Part shown: positions 18,547 through 28,532 of the stretch, one piece after another
Layout: each line of letters begins with the position of its first letter
Numbering within the stretch: position 1 is the first letter of the stretch
Assembly (NCBI GenBank): GCA_036337295.1
Contig: JAYZEN010000008.1
Coordinates: 62,001-126,000 of the forward strand
Length of the DNA stretch: 64,000 nucleotides
Source: Ketobacter sp036337295
GTDB lineage: Bacteria; Pseudomonadota; Gammaproteobacteria; Pseudomonadales; Ketobacteraceae
Reading direction: 5' to 3'
Program-made: the position numbers and the translations under genes
Notes under the pieces: model-generated
Seen by the model: the letters and a program-made list of their open reading frames with translations, nothing else
Told to the model about the DNA's origin: nothing
The model's database searches: none

Positions 18547-21500
18547 TTATCGAATCCTGGACCCTGAAACCGGCTTCATAAATTCACCCCGCGCCGGATA
18601 CAGTTGCTCCAGATCGTTTTCCCACCAGCGACTTTCCAATAGCGCTTCGATTTTGGCTTTCGGGAACCGGTATCGAATGATCATCGCCGGTGAGCCCCCA
18701 ACGATGGCATAGGGTGGCACATCAAAGTTAACAATGGTGCCGGCACCGATGATGGCGCCGTCGCCCACTTTGGAACAGGGATACACCAGAGTGGCATTGT
18801 GACCGATAAACACGTCATTGCCGATGACGATTTTGGTCCGCGGAATGTCCATGCCATCGGAAAATCCAAAGGATTCCCGATAGAACAACCCGCTGCTGGA
18901 AACCGTGGTGGAGGGATGGTCTGCGGTCTCGAATCGGGCGGTCGGGGTAATGGAAGAATAGCGACCGATGCTGGTGCCGGGTTTAAAGTTGCCCTTGTCA
19001 AAACACCCGGCGGTATAGTGGCCAATATCCATGTCGTAAAACTTCTTATACAGTTTGCGCACGGTGACCGAAAACAGCTCTCCCCCTTCCAACTTGAAAA
19101 TGATCCGTTCCAGAACTCTGCGGATGGTCATCCTGGATGGACCGTACAGCCGTGCCAGGACCCACTTGGCCAACCGGCTTTCCTGCATCCAGATCTTGGT
19201 GGGTTGATTTGCGCCATGATATTGAAGTTGATGGATGTCCGCTTCCGATGCGGACGCTGAGTGCGGAGCGGCCTGCACCGACTCTTCTCCGTTGTCAGCC
19301 GATGTAATACCGTAGGCTTTCAGCAGATGATTGAACGTGGGGTGATCAAAGAAGTCAGAAATCTCAACGTTCCGGTTGTAGCGCTTGTTCAACTCACTGA
19401 TCAACTGCACGCCATTCAATGAATGTCCACCCAGATCAAAATAACTGTCGTCGTCGCTGTATTCCGGTTTCTGAATATACCGCTCCCAGACATCCCGGAT
19501 CTCTTTATGGGCATCCTGTTCCTCTACCTCCTCCGCGAAACTGGTGGTATTCACAGGCGGGAACGTCGGCGCATTGGGCTTGGAAAATGCCGCAGCAGAT
19601 CTTTCGTTGCGCCAGAACGGCGTGCGCTGGAATTGGTAAGTGGGCAGATCCACGACGGCGCTGGAACCCACCAGTCCGGCTTTGGCAAAATCGACATTGA
19701 CACCGGTACACCACAATTGCGCCATCGAACTCACAAACAGTTCGAGAGCATTGGCAGACATCTTGGCACCGGGCAAGGTTTGAATCAGGTTCACCCGATC
19801 CAAGGTAATGGTACGCACAAAATTGATCAACGCATCTCCCGGGCCGATCTCAATCAGATTATCGGCAGCGTATTGATCGATTAACCGTTGCGTGCCTTGG
19901 TGAAAATTTACTTCCTTGCGCAGATGCTGAACCCAATACTCTGCATTCACAAAGGGTTCCGTTACCGACTCCGCTGAGCCACCTACAGCAGTGCAACAAA
20001 CAATGGGAATCTCCGGTGGGTGCAACGTGATGCCAGCAAAGACCGAGCGGAACGCCTCTAAAATAGGCTCCATAAAACGGGAGTGGAACGGAAACCGGGT
20101 AGCAAGTTTCACACAGGCGAGCTTTTCAGGCTTCAACTTTTGTTCCAGGCTTTGGACATCCTCGACGGTGCCCGAAATAACCGTATTCAGCGGACTGTTT
20201 TCCACGGAAACCGCCAGCGACCCGAACAGCATGGGTTCGATCTTACTGCGGGGGGCAAGCACGGCCACCATGGCTCCCTCATCGGTACTGGCCATCAGAC
20301 GTCCGCGTTCGGACACAATGGTCACCGCATCCGGTAAGGAGAACACGTTGGCGATACAGGCCGCCGAGAACTCTCCCAGGCTGTGGCCGATCAACACATC
20401 CGGCTTGATGCCATAGTCCATGAGGGTCCTGGCCAGAGAGTATTCCAGGGTAAACAAACAAAGCTGCGCAATTTGCGTATCCAGAATGCGTCGGTCGGGA
20501 TAGTCTGTGCCCAGCAGAGCCTGCTTCACTTCACTGGCCAGGTCAGTTTGCATGGCCTCGATACATTGATCCAGGTAATTACGATACCGGTTATCACCTG
20601 CATACAGTTCACACCCCATTCTGTGAAACTGGCTGCCTTGTCCGGAAAACATAAACGCATTTTTCGGTGCGTCCATTGCTTTCTGCACCTTTCCGGAAGG
20701 GACAATTTTTGCATCGGAATGCTCATCCTCCCCGACGTCCAGCACGCTGTGCGTTCGGAATTCAAAAGGTGTTCGGTGATTCAGCAAAGTGTTGGCACAA
20801 CCCTCGGCTTCGTCCAATCGACCAACGATGTACTGGTCCGTCTTTTTTTGAATCTCACGTAAAGAATATTCACTCTTTGCGCTGTACAGCAGTGGCCGGA
20901 TGGTGCAACCAAATGGGTGGGCATGCTCCACTGACGGCGGTGAGGACACGATGATATGGGCATTCGTGCCGCCGACACCAAACGAGCTTACCCCCACATT
21001 CACATTCTCTTTCGAGTTCAGCTCAATTGCACTGGCGGTAAAATAAAAAGGACCTTCACCATGGTATTCCGGTTTGGAATCCTGCGCATACAGGTTCGGC
21101 GGAATAACCTTGGTTTTGGCAACGCAGACCGCTTTAATGAACGAGGCTACGCCGGCGGCCGCATCCAGGTGGCCGATATTGGCTTTCAGAGTGCCCAGTC
21201 CAATGTGCTTGTCCGCATTGCTGCCAAACACACGCTCAAGCGCAGACATTTCAATGGGATCACCCAGTTTGGTACCAGTGCCGTGGGTCTCTATGTAGTC
21301 CAGATCTGACGGTGACAGATTTGCCAACTGCAACGCCAGTTCGATGACATCCGCCTGGCCGGAGACGCTGGGCGCGGTGTAGCCCACCTTGTCCGCACCA
21401 TCATTATTGACCGCAGCACCACGGATCACCGCAAGAATGGAATCCCCTTGCTCCACTGCATCCGCATAGCGCTTGAGAACCACAACGCCCACGCCCTCAC

Positions 21501-22248
21501 TGAATATGGTTCCATTCGCATTGGGACTAAAGGGTCTGCAATATCCGTCTTTGGACATAATCAAACCCTCGGAATACAGGTAACCGCCACCGTGCGGAAT
21601 GTTGACATAAACGCCGCCACAGAGCGCCATATCACATTGATACGTCAGCAGCGACAGCATTCCTGTTTGAATGGTTACCAATGAGGTCGAGCACGCCGTT
21701 TGAATATCCAGCGCCGGCCCTTTGAGGTTCAGCTTATAGGCTACGCGTGTCGCCAAAAAGTCTTTATCGTTGTTCAGCATCTTCTGGAAGTCGGACACCC
21801 CGAAGGAGCTGAGGTCGAAATCAAGGTTATTGATGGCATAGCGGTTCCATCCACACCCGGCAAACACACCCACCGGCTCCTGGATTTCCCGCGGACGATA
21901 CCCGGCGCTTTCCAGCGCTTTCCAGGCATGTTCCAGAAACAGCCGTTGCTGTGGGTCGATGGTCTCTGCCTCATCCCTGCCATAACCAAAGAACTCGGCA
22001 TCAAAACACTCCACGTTATCCAGTATGCCGGAGCGCTTTACATAGTTGGGGTTTTCAATCAGCTGAGGCGGAACTCCGGCATTGATCAGATCGTTGTCCG
22101 ACAGCTCGGATACAAGGCAACGACCGTGGACGATATGATCCCAATACTGGTTTATGTCTTCGGCTCCGGGGAACGAACCGGACATGCCCACCACGGCAAT
22201 GGAGTTATCCCAGGCGTCATCATCAAAGGAGTCATCGATATCAGTCAT
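18547..22248 (-). CDS. Type I PKS module (KS-AT-ACP) with C-terminal CatB-like acyltransferase
   Basis: A 1233-residue single polyketide module with an unusual end. The ketosynthase (about 14-440) keeps Cys186 in TACSTS, His322 in THGTGT and His360 in NIGH. The acyltransferase (about 530-830) keeps Ser623 in GHSLGE; its FPFHS at 719-723 leans toward malonyl-CoA. The carrier domain has Ser943 in DLGGHSL. No KR, DH, ER or thioesterase is seen. Instead residues about 1035-1225 form a left-handed beta-helix acyltransferase (KLEGGELFSVTVRK, likely catalytic His1111 in ADHP, IGNDVFIGHNATL, GDGAIIGAGT). It overlaps the upstream hydrolase gene by 8 bases and is the last gene of the operon starting at asnB. 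Confidence 0.93.
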   Translation of the reverse strand: MTDIDDSFDDDAWDNSIAVVGMSGSFPGAEDINQYWDHIVHGRCLVSELSDNDLINAGVPPQLIENPNYVKRSGILDNVECFDAEFFGYGRDEAETIDPQQRLFLEHAWKALESAGYRPREIQEPVGVFAGCGWNRYAINNLDFDLSSFGVSDFQKMLNNDKDFLATRVAYKLNLKGPALDIQTACSTSLVTIQTGMLSLLTYQCDMALCGGVYVNIPHGGGYLYSEGLIMSKDGYCRPFSPNANGTIFSEGVGVVVLKRYADAVEQGDSILAVIRGAAVNNDGADKVGYTAPSVSGQADVIELALQLANLSPSDLDYIETHGTGTKLGDPIEMSALERVFGSNADKHIGLGTLKANIGHLDAAAGVASFIKAVCVAKTKVIPPNLYAQDSKPEYHGEGPFYFTASAIELNSKENVNVGVSSFGVGGTNAHIIVSSPPSVEHAHPFGCTIRPLLYSAKSEYSLREIQKKTDQYIVGRLDEAEGCANTLLNHRTPFEFRTHSVLDVGEDEHSDAKIVPSGKVQKAMDAPKNAFMFSGQGSQFHRMGCELYAGDNRYRNYLDQCIEAMQTDLASEVKQALLGTDYPDRRILDTQIAQLCLFTLEYSLARTLMDYGIKPDVLIGHSLGEFSAACIANVFSLPDAVTIVSERGRLMASTDEGAMVAVLAPRSKIEPMLFGSLAVSVENSPLNTVISGTVEDVQSLEQKLKPEKLACVKLATRFPFHSRFMEPILEAFRSVFAGITLHPPEIPIVCCTAVGGSAESVTEPFVNAEYWVQHLRKEVNFHQGTQRLIDQYAADNLIEIGPGDALINFVRTITLDRVNLIQTLPGAKMSANALELFVSSMAQLWCTGVNVDFAKAGLVGSSAVVDLPTYQFQRTPFWRNERSAAAFSKPNAPTFPPVNTTSFAEEVEEQDAHKEIRDVWERYIQKPEYSDDDSYFDLGGHSLNGVQLISELNKRYNRNVEISDFFDHPTFNHLLKAYGITSADNGEESVQAAPHSASASEADIHQLQYHGANQPTKIWMQESRLAKWVLARLYGPSRMTIRRVLERIIFKLEGGELFSVTVRKLYKKFYDMDIGHYTAGCFDKGNFKPGTSIGRYSSITPTARFETADHPSTTVSSSGLFYRESFGFSDGMDIPRTKIVIGNDVFIGHNATLVYPCSKVGDGAIIGAGTIVNFDVPPYAIVGGSPAMIIRYRFPKAKIEALLESRWWENDLEQLYPARGEFMKPVSGSRIR

Positions 22249-23059
22249 GTGGATTCCAGCTGCTGTTCTTATGTTTTGTCAGTATCCAGCTCAGTGATTC
22301 TTCCGTGATGGCAACGTTCGCGATCTGGTGACCGGCATCGAAGGTTCGGAATACAAGATCTGCGTCATGTTGCGCTAAAGCCGAGGACATGGCAGTACTG
22401 TTTGCAATGGGTGCTACGGTGTCTTTCTCTCCATGACCAAGCCAGATCGGTGTTTTGGCGATGGCCTGGGCAACACCGGGATCGGAACGCCCATTCATGA
22501 TCAACGCCGCTGCAAATTTATCCGGGTGCCGGTAAAGGAATTCCCAGGCCGCTGTCGCCCCCATGGAAATACCCACGATGTAAATTCTTGCCGGATCAAC
22601 GATGCCCTGATCAATATAGTGTTGCACCAATTGCAGCAACTGCCGGAAGCGCTCACTTTCCTCCAAACGGGTAAAATCAAGATTGGGATAGGGCGGGGAA
22701 CCGGACTGGGCATTATTCCATTCCACACCATCCGGGCATTGTGGTGCCAGGATCATGTAATCCAATCCGTACTGCTGTTGGACCTCGATCAGACGCCACA
22801 TCTCCTGCCGCAGTTGCCCCAGATTATCATCGCCCCGACCGGCTCCGCTCTGCAGATAGAGAAGCAGTGGTCTTTTGCCCTCATGGGCCTGCTCCGGCAT
22901 GTAGGTTCGGTAAGACAGTGATGCATCGCGATGCGCTTCGGTCATCAGATCCAACTTCAACGTAGTCAGATTAAAGTCGTATCGAATTTTAAACAGAGCG
23001 GCCGCTGACAACATCAGCAACGCCACCACAATCATGATCAGTGCTATCGGTTTCATCAT
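22241..23059 (-). CDS. Membrane-anchored alpha/beta hydrolase
   Basis: Predicted periplasmic esterase of the prolyl-oligopeptidase or dienelactone-hydrolase-like group. An uncleaved N-terminal helix (residues about 5-24) would anchor it. The triad reads Ser165 in GISMG, Asp213 in GHGEKDT and His244 in FDAGH; the oxyanion region is LYLQSGAGRGDDN. The ATG overlaps the NRPS stop by one base (TAATG), so it is translationally coupled between the NRPS and PKS genes. It could act in place of a thioesterase or edit the finished polymer. The gene at 31135 is a paralogue. Confidence 0.85.
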   Translation of the reverse strand: MMKPIALIMIVVALLMLSAAALFKIRYDFNLTTLKLDLMTEAHRDASLSYRTYMPEQAHEGKRPLLLYLQSGAGRGDDNLGQLRQEMWRLIEVQQQYGLDYMILAPQCPDGVEWNNAQSGSPPYPNLDFTRLEESERFRQLLQLVQHYIDQGIVDPARIYIVGISMGATAAWEFLYRHPDKFAAALIMNGRSDPGVAQAIAKTPIWLGHGEKDTVAPIANSTAMSSALAQHDADLVFRTFDAGHQIANVAITEESLSWILTKHKNSSWNPHD

Positions 23060-26000
23060 TATCTTGGTCTTTTGAAGGCGGACTTCATTTTTTGTGCCCG
23101 GTTCCTGATACGGGCATCCTGGTCCGGCGATTTTTCACCATCACTGTCGATGTACCTGGCCAGGCTCTCGATGGTTGGGTAGGCAAACATATCGGTACTG
23201 GCAATCTTGCGCTTCAGATGCGGGAGCAAGTACTGATACACCTCCATCAACTTTAACGAATCCCCACCCGCATCAAAAAAGCTGGCATTGGAGGCAAAGT
23301 CGGTTTTTCCCAGCACGGACTGCCACGCATCCATGACCAGGCGCTCTGTTGTGCCCGGGGCGAACTCCGATGGAGCAGCACCCTTCGGCACATCAATCTG
23401 GTCATAGGGCAGACTCTTGCGATCAATCTTGCCACTGGGCGTCATCGGCATACTGGCCAGGGGAATAAAGGCTCGCGGCAGCATATGCAGTGGCAGCCGT
23501 GCCGCCAACTGGCGCTTTATGGATTCTTCGGTAATGCTGGCTTGGTTGTTGCTATTGCTGCTGTTGTTACCGTTGTCGGCAACTTGATTCGCCACATAGT
23601 GGGCCACCAACCCAATCCCGTTCTCCTTTTTATAAGTCACCACCGCCATTTTGATCTCTGGCAGAGTCAGGATCGAGTTTTCGATTTCGCCCAACTCAAT
23701 ACGAACACCATTGATTTTCACCTGGAAATCCAAGCGGCCAAGATACTCAATTTGCCCGTCCTGATCCCATTGTGCCAGGTCTCCAGTTCGATACATCCGC
23801 CCCCGGCCAAATTCGTCGACGAAGAACTTTTCATTGGTCAGGGTCGGGTTATTGATATAGCCGTCCGCCACCTGGACACCGCCAATCATTATCTCCCCGG
23901 GTACACCTATGGGTACCGCGTTCCCCTGTTTGTCCACAATATGGATCTGTGTGTTCAATATGGGTTTGCCGATAGGTACAAAGTGTCGATGATCGTTGGG
24001 TTCACATTTCCAGCACGTCACGTCCACCGCGGCCTCAGTGGGGCCATACAGGTTATAGAGCTCCAGCCGGCTAAACTTACGAAAGAACCTGCCTTGTAGT
24101 TCTTTACTCAGTTCCTCGCCACTGCAGACGACGGTTTTGAGCGGCAGCGGGCGCTCCAACTCCACACCCAGAAATACTGCCAACATCGCTGGCACAAAAT
24201 GGGCGAAGGTCACACCGAATGACTCTATCTGGCGACAGAGTTGGTAGGGGTCTTTGTGGCTGTTGTGATCAGCAATGGCCAGGGTTCCACCCACCTGCAG
24301 AGGCAGAAAAAGCTCCCACACAGACACATCAAAGGTGACCGGGGTTTTTTGCAGTATGACGTCTTCCTGTACCTGAAAATATTCCTGCATCCAGTACAGG
24401 CGATTCATGATGCCCCGATGGGAATTGACCACTCCTTTCGGCATCCCGGTGGACCCGGAGGTAAAGAGTACATAGGCCGGGCTTTCCGCTGACACCTCAA
24501 TGGGTGGCAGTTGCTCCTCATAGTGTTTGATATTCCCGTAGTCGTCGCTCAATGCTATGCAGTCGACGGCCAGCGTCTCAAGTTGGCTGTGACTGGCCGT
24601 GGTGGTGACCACGACGCGGGCCTGCGCCTGCTCGAGCATGTAACGGGTGCGCTCCAGTGGCGCGTCCACATCGAGGGGCAAATACGCGCATCCGGCTTTG
24701 ATGATGGCGTAGATACTGACAAGCAGCTGTTCACTTCTATCACAATACACCCCCACGATAGCGCCGGGTGCCACCTGTGCCTGTTGCAGCAAACAGTTTG
24801 CCAGTTTGCCGGCCAGCCCATCGAACTGCGCATAGGTGAGCTGCCCGCGGGCGGATACCAAGGCAATGGCATCGGGCGTGGATTTGACCTGGGCTTCGAA
24901 CGCCTCTTTAAGATTGGCTGCCGCCTCCACAGACCCCTGTGTGCGGTTGGCCGCGTCAATGACCTGCGCATCGTCCGCAGGCAGATAGGGGATCTGCTTG
25001 AGAGGTTTATCCTCCGCCACAAGGCCATCCAGCATCAATTGGAAAACGGATGCCAGTCGCCGTGAAAAGTCAGGACCATACTTGGCGTCATCGTATTCGA
25101 CGCGGAAACGCATCTGACCATCGTCTTCCCAACCGCGGAGGAAAACGTCAAGTTGAGCACTGCCATTGTAAAACGGAATACGGCGAATATCGGTGCCCGC
25201 CAGGTCCAGGGCCATAGGGGGTTCCAGCGTAAACCCGAAATCAAACAGCGTGGACTGGGTTGAAGGTAACAGGCGCCTGATTTCAAACACCGGCAACGCC
25301 TGGTGACGGTTTGCCAGCAGGAACTTCCGCCGCACAGCCCCCAGATACTCGTCTTTCGATGCATCCCAATCCAGGTGACTGACGATGGGCAGAGTATTGA
25401 CGAAGCAGCCAACACTATTTTCAAATTTATGCCCGAATCGATTCGAAAGCGGCACCCCGATGCTCAGTTGGTCCGCAACTTTCAGCCTGGATAAGGCAAG
25501 TTGATACGCAGCAAAGTACAGAAGAAACGGATCAAGCTTACTGCTTGAAGCAAACTGGTTCAGATTTTCGCACCGCCCCGAATCCAGGGTGAATTCAAGC
25601 AACCCCCCTTCGCTGTGTTGCGATGGCGCCGGAGCCGATTGAGCCAACACCGTGGCTGTTGTCAGCGATTCGAGTTGTGTTTTCCAATAACTGCGCGCCT
25701 TGTCGGCTTTGTCCGATTGCAGCCAGGCCCTATGTTCATGCACAAATTCTTCATAGGTTTCATCCAGTGAGTACAGCTGTTCCGGTGCAGTCCAGCGACG
25801 TTGAATTTCACTGGCAAGAAGCTCTTTGGTGCGCAGGTCTATGGCTATATGATGCACAATGATGCCAAACCACGCCTGCTCTGCACCTTGCGCCTGAATG
25901 GTCACCAACTTTGCCAATGGCCCGTTCTCAATATCAAACTTCGATTCGCATAGCTCACGAAAACACGCCTCTGCGGCCACTGCAAAGTTCTCCGACGCCA

Positions 26001-26256
26001 GGCTCAGGGTACAGGTTTCCAGCACACGGGCATTCTCCACACACTGCAGCTCCCCGTTTTCCAGCCGGTACACCTGGGTTCCAATACCCCAGTCCGTCAT
26101 CACGGTCTGTACCACCTGCGACAGCCGACCCACGTCCGGATCAGCGATCCAAAATGCCGATACGATGTTGTACGCAGTACTCTTGCCCTGTTGATCCAGG
26201 AGCCAGAACTGCTTTTCAACATCCGATGCTTTTCGTACGTGAGCGCTATTTTTCAT
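23059..26256 (-). CDS. NRPS module C-A-T, predicted serine-activating
   Basis: A 1065-residue nonribosomal peptide synthetase module. The condensation domain (about 5-430) has HHIAID (His135, His136, Asp140). The adenylation domain (about 445-950) has FTSGSTGMPKG, NLYGPTE, YRTGD and Lys943 in PSGKIDRK. Pocket residues aligned by eye to GrsA read D-V-W-H-V-S-L-V-D-K, very close to known serine codes. The thiolation domain carries Ser1000 in FDAGGDSL. There is no thioesterase. Because the module begins with a C domain, it needs an external donor, perhaps the free carrier protein at 28529. An Asn/Ser-rich insert lies at residues 895-907. Confidence 0.95.
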   Translation of the reverse strand: MKNSAHVRKASDVEKQFWLLDQQGKSTAYNIVSAFWIADPDVGRLSQVVQTVMTDWGIGTQVYRLENGELQCVENARVLETCTLSLASENFAVAAEACFRELCESKFDIENGPLAKLVTIQAQGAEQAWFGIIVHHIAIDLRTKELLASEIQRRWTAPEQLYSLDETYEEFVHEHRAWLQSDKADKARSYWKTQLESLTTATVLAQSAPAPSQHSEGGLLEFTLDSGRCENLNQFASSSKLDPFLLYFAAYQLALSRLKVADQLSIGVPLSNRFGHKFENSVGCFVNTLPIVSHLDWDASKDEYLGAVRRKFLLANRHQALPVFEIRRLLPSTQSTLFDFGFTLEPPMALDLAGTDIRRIPFYNGSAQLDVFLRGWEDDGQMRFRVEYDDAKYGPDFSRRLASVFQLMLDGLVAEDKPLKQIPYLPADDAQVIDAANRTQGSVEAAANLKEAFEAQVKSTPDAIALVSARGQLTYAQFDGLAGKLANCLLQQAQVAPGAIVGVYCDRSEQLLVSIYAIIKAGCAYLPLDVDAPLERTRYMLEQAQARVVVTTTASHSQLETLAVDCIALSDDYGNIKHYEEQLPPIEVSAESPAYVLFTSGSTGMPKGVVNSHRGIMNRLYWMQEYFQVQEDVILQKTPVTFDVSVWELFLPLQVGGTLAIADHNSHKDPYQLCRQIESFGVTFAHFVPAMLAVFLGVELERPLPLKTVVCSGEELSKELQGRFFRKFSRLELYNLYGPTEAAVDVTCWKCEPNDHRHFVPIGKPILNTQIHIVDKQGNAVPIGVPGEIMIGGVQVADGYINNPTLTNEKFFVDEFGRGRMYRTGDLAQWDQDGQIEYLGRLDFQVKINGVRIELGEIENSILTLPEIKMAVVTYKKENGIGLVAHYVANQVADNGNNSSNSNNQASITEESIKRQLAARLPLHMLPRAFIPLASMPMTPSGKIDRKSLPYDQIDVPKGAAPSEFAPGTTERLVMDAWQSVLGKTDFASNASFFDAGGDSLKLMEVYQYLLPHLKRKIASTDMFAYPTIESLARYIDSDGEKSPDQDARIRNRAQKMKSAFKRPR

Positions 26257-27433
26257 TTGATCTGATCAGTCGTTTACCAAAGTGAATAAGAGGCTTTTCT
26301 ATAAACAGGAATGTGAGTGACGACACCAGCACCACCAAGCCACTGAACAGCGGCATCCATATCAAGTGATCATGAAAGGCGACATCCTTCACGGGCAGCA
26401 CCTGCCACCCCACCAACAACAGGTACAGCAATAATCCATGCATCAGGTATATCGAATAGCTGATCTCTCCCAAAACGATTGAACATTGGCGGGCCAGCAG
26501 CCTGAACAGATCGTTGCCATTAGCAATGGGTATAAAAAACAGGGCAATCAGCACGGTGTAGATCAAACTGGTTTCATCGCCGACATTCAACACCAACAAA
26601 ACGGCGGCCAGTGCAAACACACTCACCATCCTGGATTCCAGATACTGGGTAATGCCAGGTTGCTTCTCCACCAGATACGCAGCCACCCCACCCACAGCAA
26701 AATAAATCAGATATTCACTGGAAAAAAACATCCCCTGTACCGGATACAGGAATAACGGAATGGTCAGTAGCGCCAGAATGGCCAGGGCGTACCGGTTCAG
26801 CCGGAAGAGCAGCGCCAACAACGGAATGGACAGATAGAATGCCCATTCATATTTTAATGTCCAATACACTCCGAAAATCACTAGCCAGGTATCCGCAAAA
26901 TTGTTGATCTGGCCACCAAGCAACAAGAGCCACTTCACATGCTGCAGCGCCCACTTCACGATGGAGACTTCCAGAGTAAATCCGGTCTTCACTGCCACCA
27001 CCAACGAAATACAGATCACCACAAAAATAAACAGCGGATAAATTCTAAAGAACCTGGAAACATACAGACCTTTCCAGTTTCCATGGTAGTAGCCTGCCAG
27101 AATGCGGCGGATAAAGAGAAAGCCGGTGATCATAAAAAAGATCAGAACCGACACCCGCCCGATATTAAAAAACAGAGGTTCAAGTATCCGGGTAGCTCCG
27201 CCATCATTTTTGTTCAACCAGTACCAGGAGAACACAAAATGGTGGATGAAGACGCCAAGCGCAAGATAGCCACGCACACCATCCAGGGCTGCGAACCGGC
27301 CTGCACGCCCCTTCAGGTATGCCAGTGCGGGCAGTTTCCCGATGAACCAGGCAACCGCAGCCGACACAAGGTACGTTGCCAGTACCAGCGCTACGTAATA
27401 CAGAAGGTGAAAATTGAAACTGTCTGCCCCCAT
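26246..27433 (-). CDS. Acyltransferase 3 family (OafA/YrhL-type) membrane protein
   Basis: Polytopic membrane O-acyltransferase, 395 residues with about ten helices. The family signature near residue 50 is clear: LDGVRGYLALGVFIHHFVF, including the conserved His. Such proteins move acetyl or other acyl groups onto exported sugars. The start is ATG 27433; the 3' end overlaps the NRPS gene by 11 bases, placing it within the thiotemplate operon. Acyl donor and acceptor are not evident. Confidence 0.9.
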   Translation of the reverse strand: MGADSFNFHLLYYVALVLATYLVSAAVAWFIGKLPALAYLKGRAGRFAALDGVRGYLALGVFIHHFVFSWYWLNKNDGGATRILEPLFFNIGRVSVLIFFMITGFLFIRRILAGYYHGNWKGLYVSRFFRIYPLFIFVVICISLVVAVKTGFTLEVSIVKWALQHVKWLLLLGGQINNFADTWLVIFGVYWTLKYEWAFYLSIPLLALLFRLNRYALAILALLTIPLFLYPVQGMFFSSEYLIYFAVGGVAAYLVEKQPGITQYLESRMVSVFALAAVLLVLNVGDETSLIYTVLIALFFIPIANGNDLFRLLARQCSIVLGEISYSIYLMHGLLLYLLLVGWQVLPVKDVAFHDHLIWMPLFSGLVVLVSSLTFLFIEKPLIHFGKRLIRSNEK

Positions 27434-27473
27434 TCGGCTAACGTATCCTGATTGGTTAAAAGAAAGTGCGTCG

Positions 27474-28532
27474 TTACTTCTGGTTTGAGTAGATCCACTT
27501 CACTTTATCAATGGATGCATCGTCGATATCCAGTTTCTTCATGATCGTTGGAATCATTTCCCTGGGCTGAGTCTGCATTTTGGTGAGGGCCTCTTCTCTG
27601 GTCAGCAAGCCCTCCCTGATCAAGTGGCTCAATTCCATCTCATAGGGGTTGTAATCAAAAACACGCTCATGCACATAGTTGTTGAAGGTGTTCAACATAC
27701 AATTGGATGAACAACCATCCACATCGCCAGGGCTTCTCCAGTCCAGGCTCTTGACCTGTTCGATGATCTCTTCTTCAGTAACGTTTTCAACGCAGAGGAT
27801 GTTAATGTTGTGGGGATATTTCTCAATGTCCCGCAACAGGGCGTCCGGCACAGCCAGATACTGGTCCACAAAGTCGCCGGCGTGCTGCCTCAGCTTTTCC
27901 ATTGAAGCAGCTCTGGATTCCGCCAGAAACTTCTGATGGTTTTTATAAATGATGGAGTTGATTGGAATCTGCCCGAGGGTGAAGCCAGCCAGAATAAACG
28001 GAATGTCTTTTTCCAACGCCAATTTCAACGCGGTTGTATTCACAATCGAGATGCAGGAATTGCAGATCGACGATATTCTTGTCAACGTTTTCTTGTTGTA
28101 GATGTCATGCTCGGCACTGGCCTTGGCGATGGCGCCATAGTGTTTGGAATTGGGGCGAAAAACCCAATGATCCACTCCCAACTTATCCACCACCCGCTCG
28201 ATGTTATTCCAGGCGGCCTTGGAGATGAACCCATTATCCAGAGTGAACGCCAACACCCTCAGGTTGTATTTTTGTACTGCCAGCTGCAACGTATAGGTAC
28301 TGTCTTTACCACCGCTGTAGCAGACGATGGCATCATACTCCGTAGTTTGATCCCGATTCTTGAACAGAGATTCAATCTGGTCCCGCGCCTCGGCTATGAC
28401 ATCTTCCGTCTTGATGATGGTATTTGGCTGCCGACAATAGTTGCAGACACCCTCCTCATCGAACTTGATTCGTGGGAAGTGCTTGGATAACACGCATTTG
28501 GTACAGCGTTCATAGCCGGTGTTCTCACTCAT
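27474..28532 (-). CDS. PP-loop amidotransferase (WbpG / N-acetyl sugar amidotransferase-like)
   Basis: ATP-pyrophosphatase that adenylates a carbonyl before amination. The N-terminus has paired Cys motifs (CTKC near 10, VCNYC near 30) that may bind a metal, followed by the PP-loop CYSGGKDST near residue 70. Length 352 and layout match the WbpG/PseA-like sugar amidotransferases of surface polysaccharide loci. Those normally work with HisH- and HisF-like proteins, which are not in the window; asnB two genes upstream could be the ammonia source. The ATG overlaps the carrier-protein stop (ATGA). Confidence 0.85.
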   Translation of the reverse strand: MSENTGYERCTKCVLSKHFPRIKFDEEGVCNYCRQPNTIIKTEDVIAEARDQIESLFKNRDQTTEYDAIVCYSGGKDSTYTLQLAVQKYNLRVLAFTLDNGFISKAAWNNIERVVDKLGVDHWVFRPNSKHYGAIAKASAEHDIYNKKTLTRISSICNSCISIVNTTALKLALEKDIPFILAGFTLGQIPINSIIYKNHQKFLAESRAASMEKLRQHAGDFVDQYLAVPDALLRDIEKYPHNINILCVENVTEEEIIEQVKSLDWRSPGDVDGCSSNCMLNTFNNYVHERVFDYNPYEMELSHLIREGLLTREEALTKMQTQPREMIPTIMKKLDIDDASIDKVKWIYSNQK

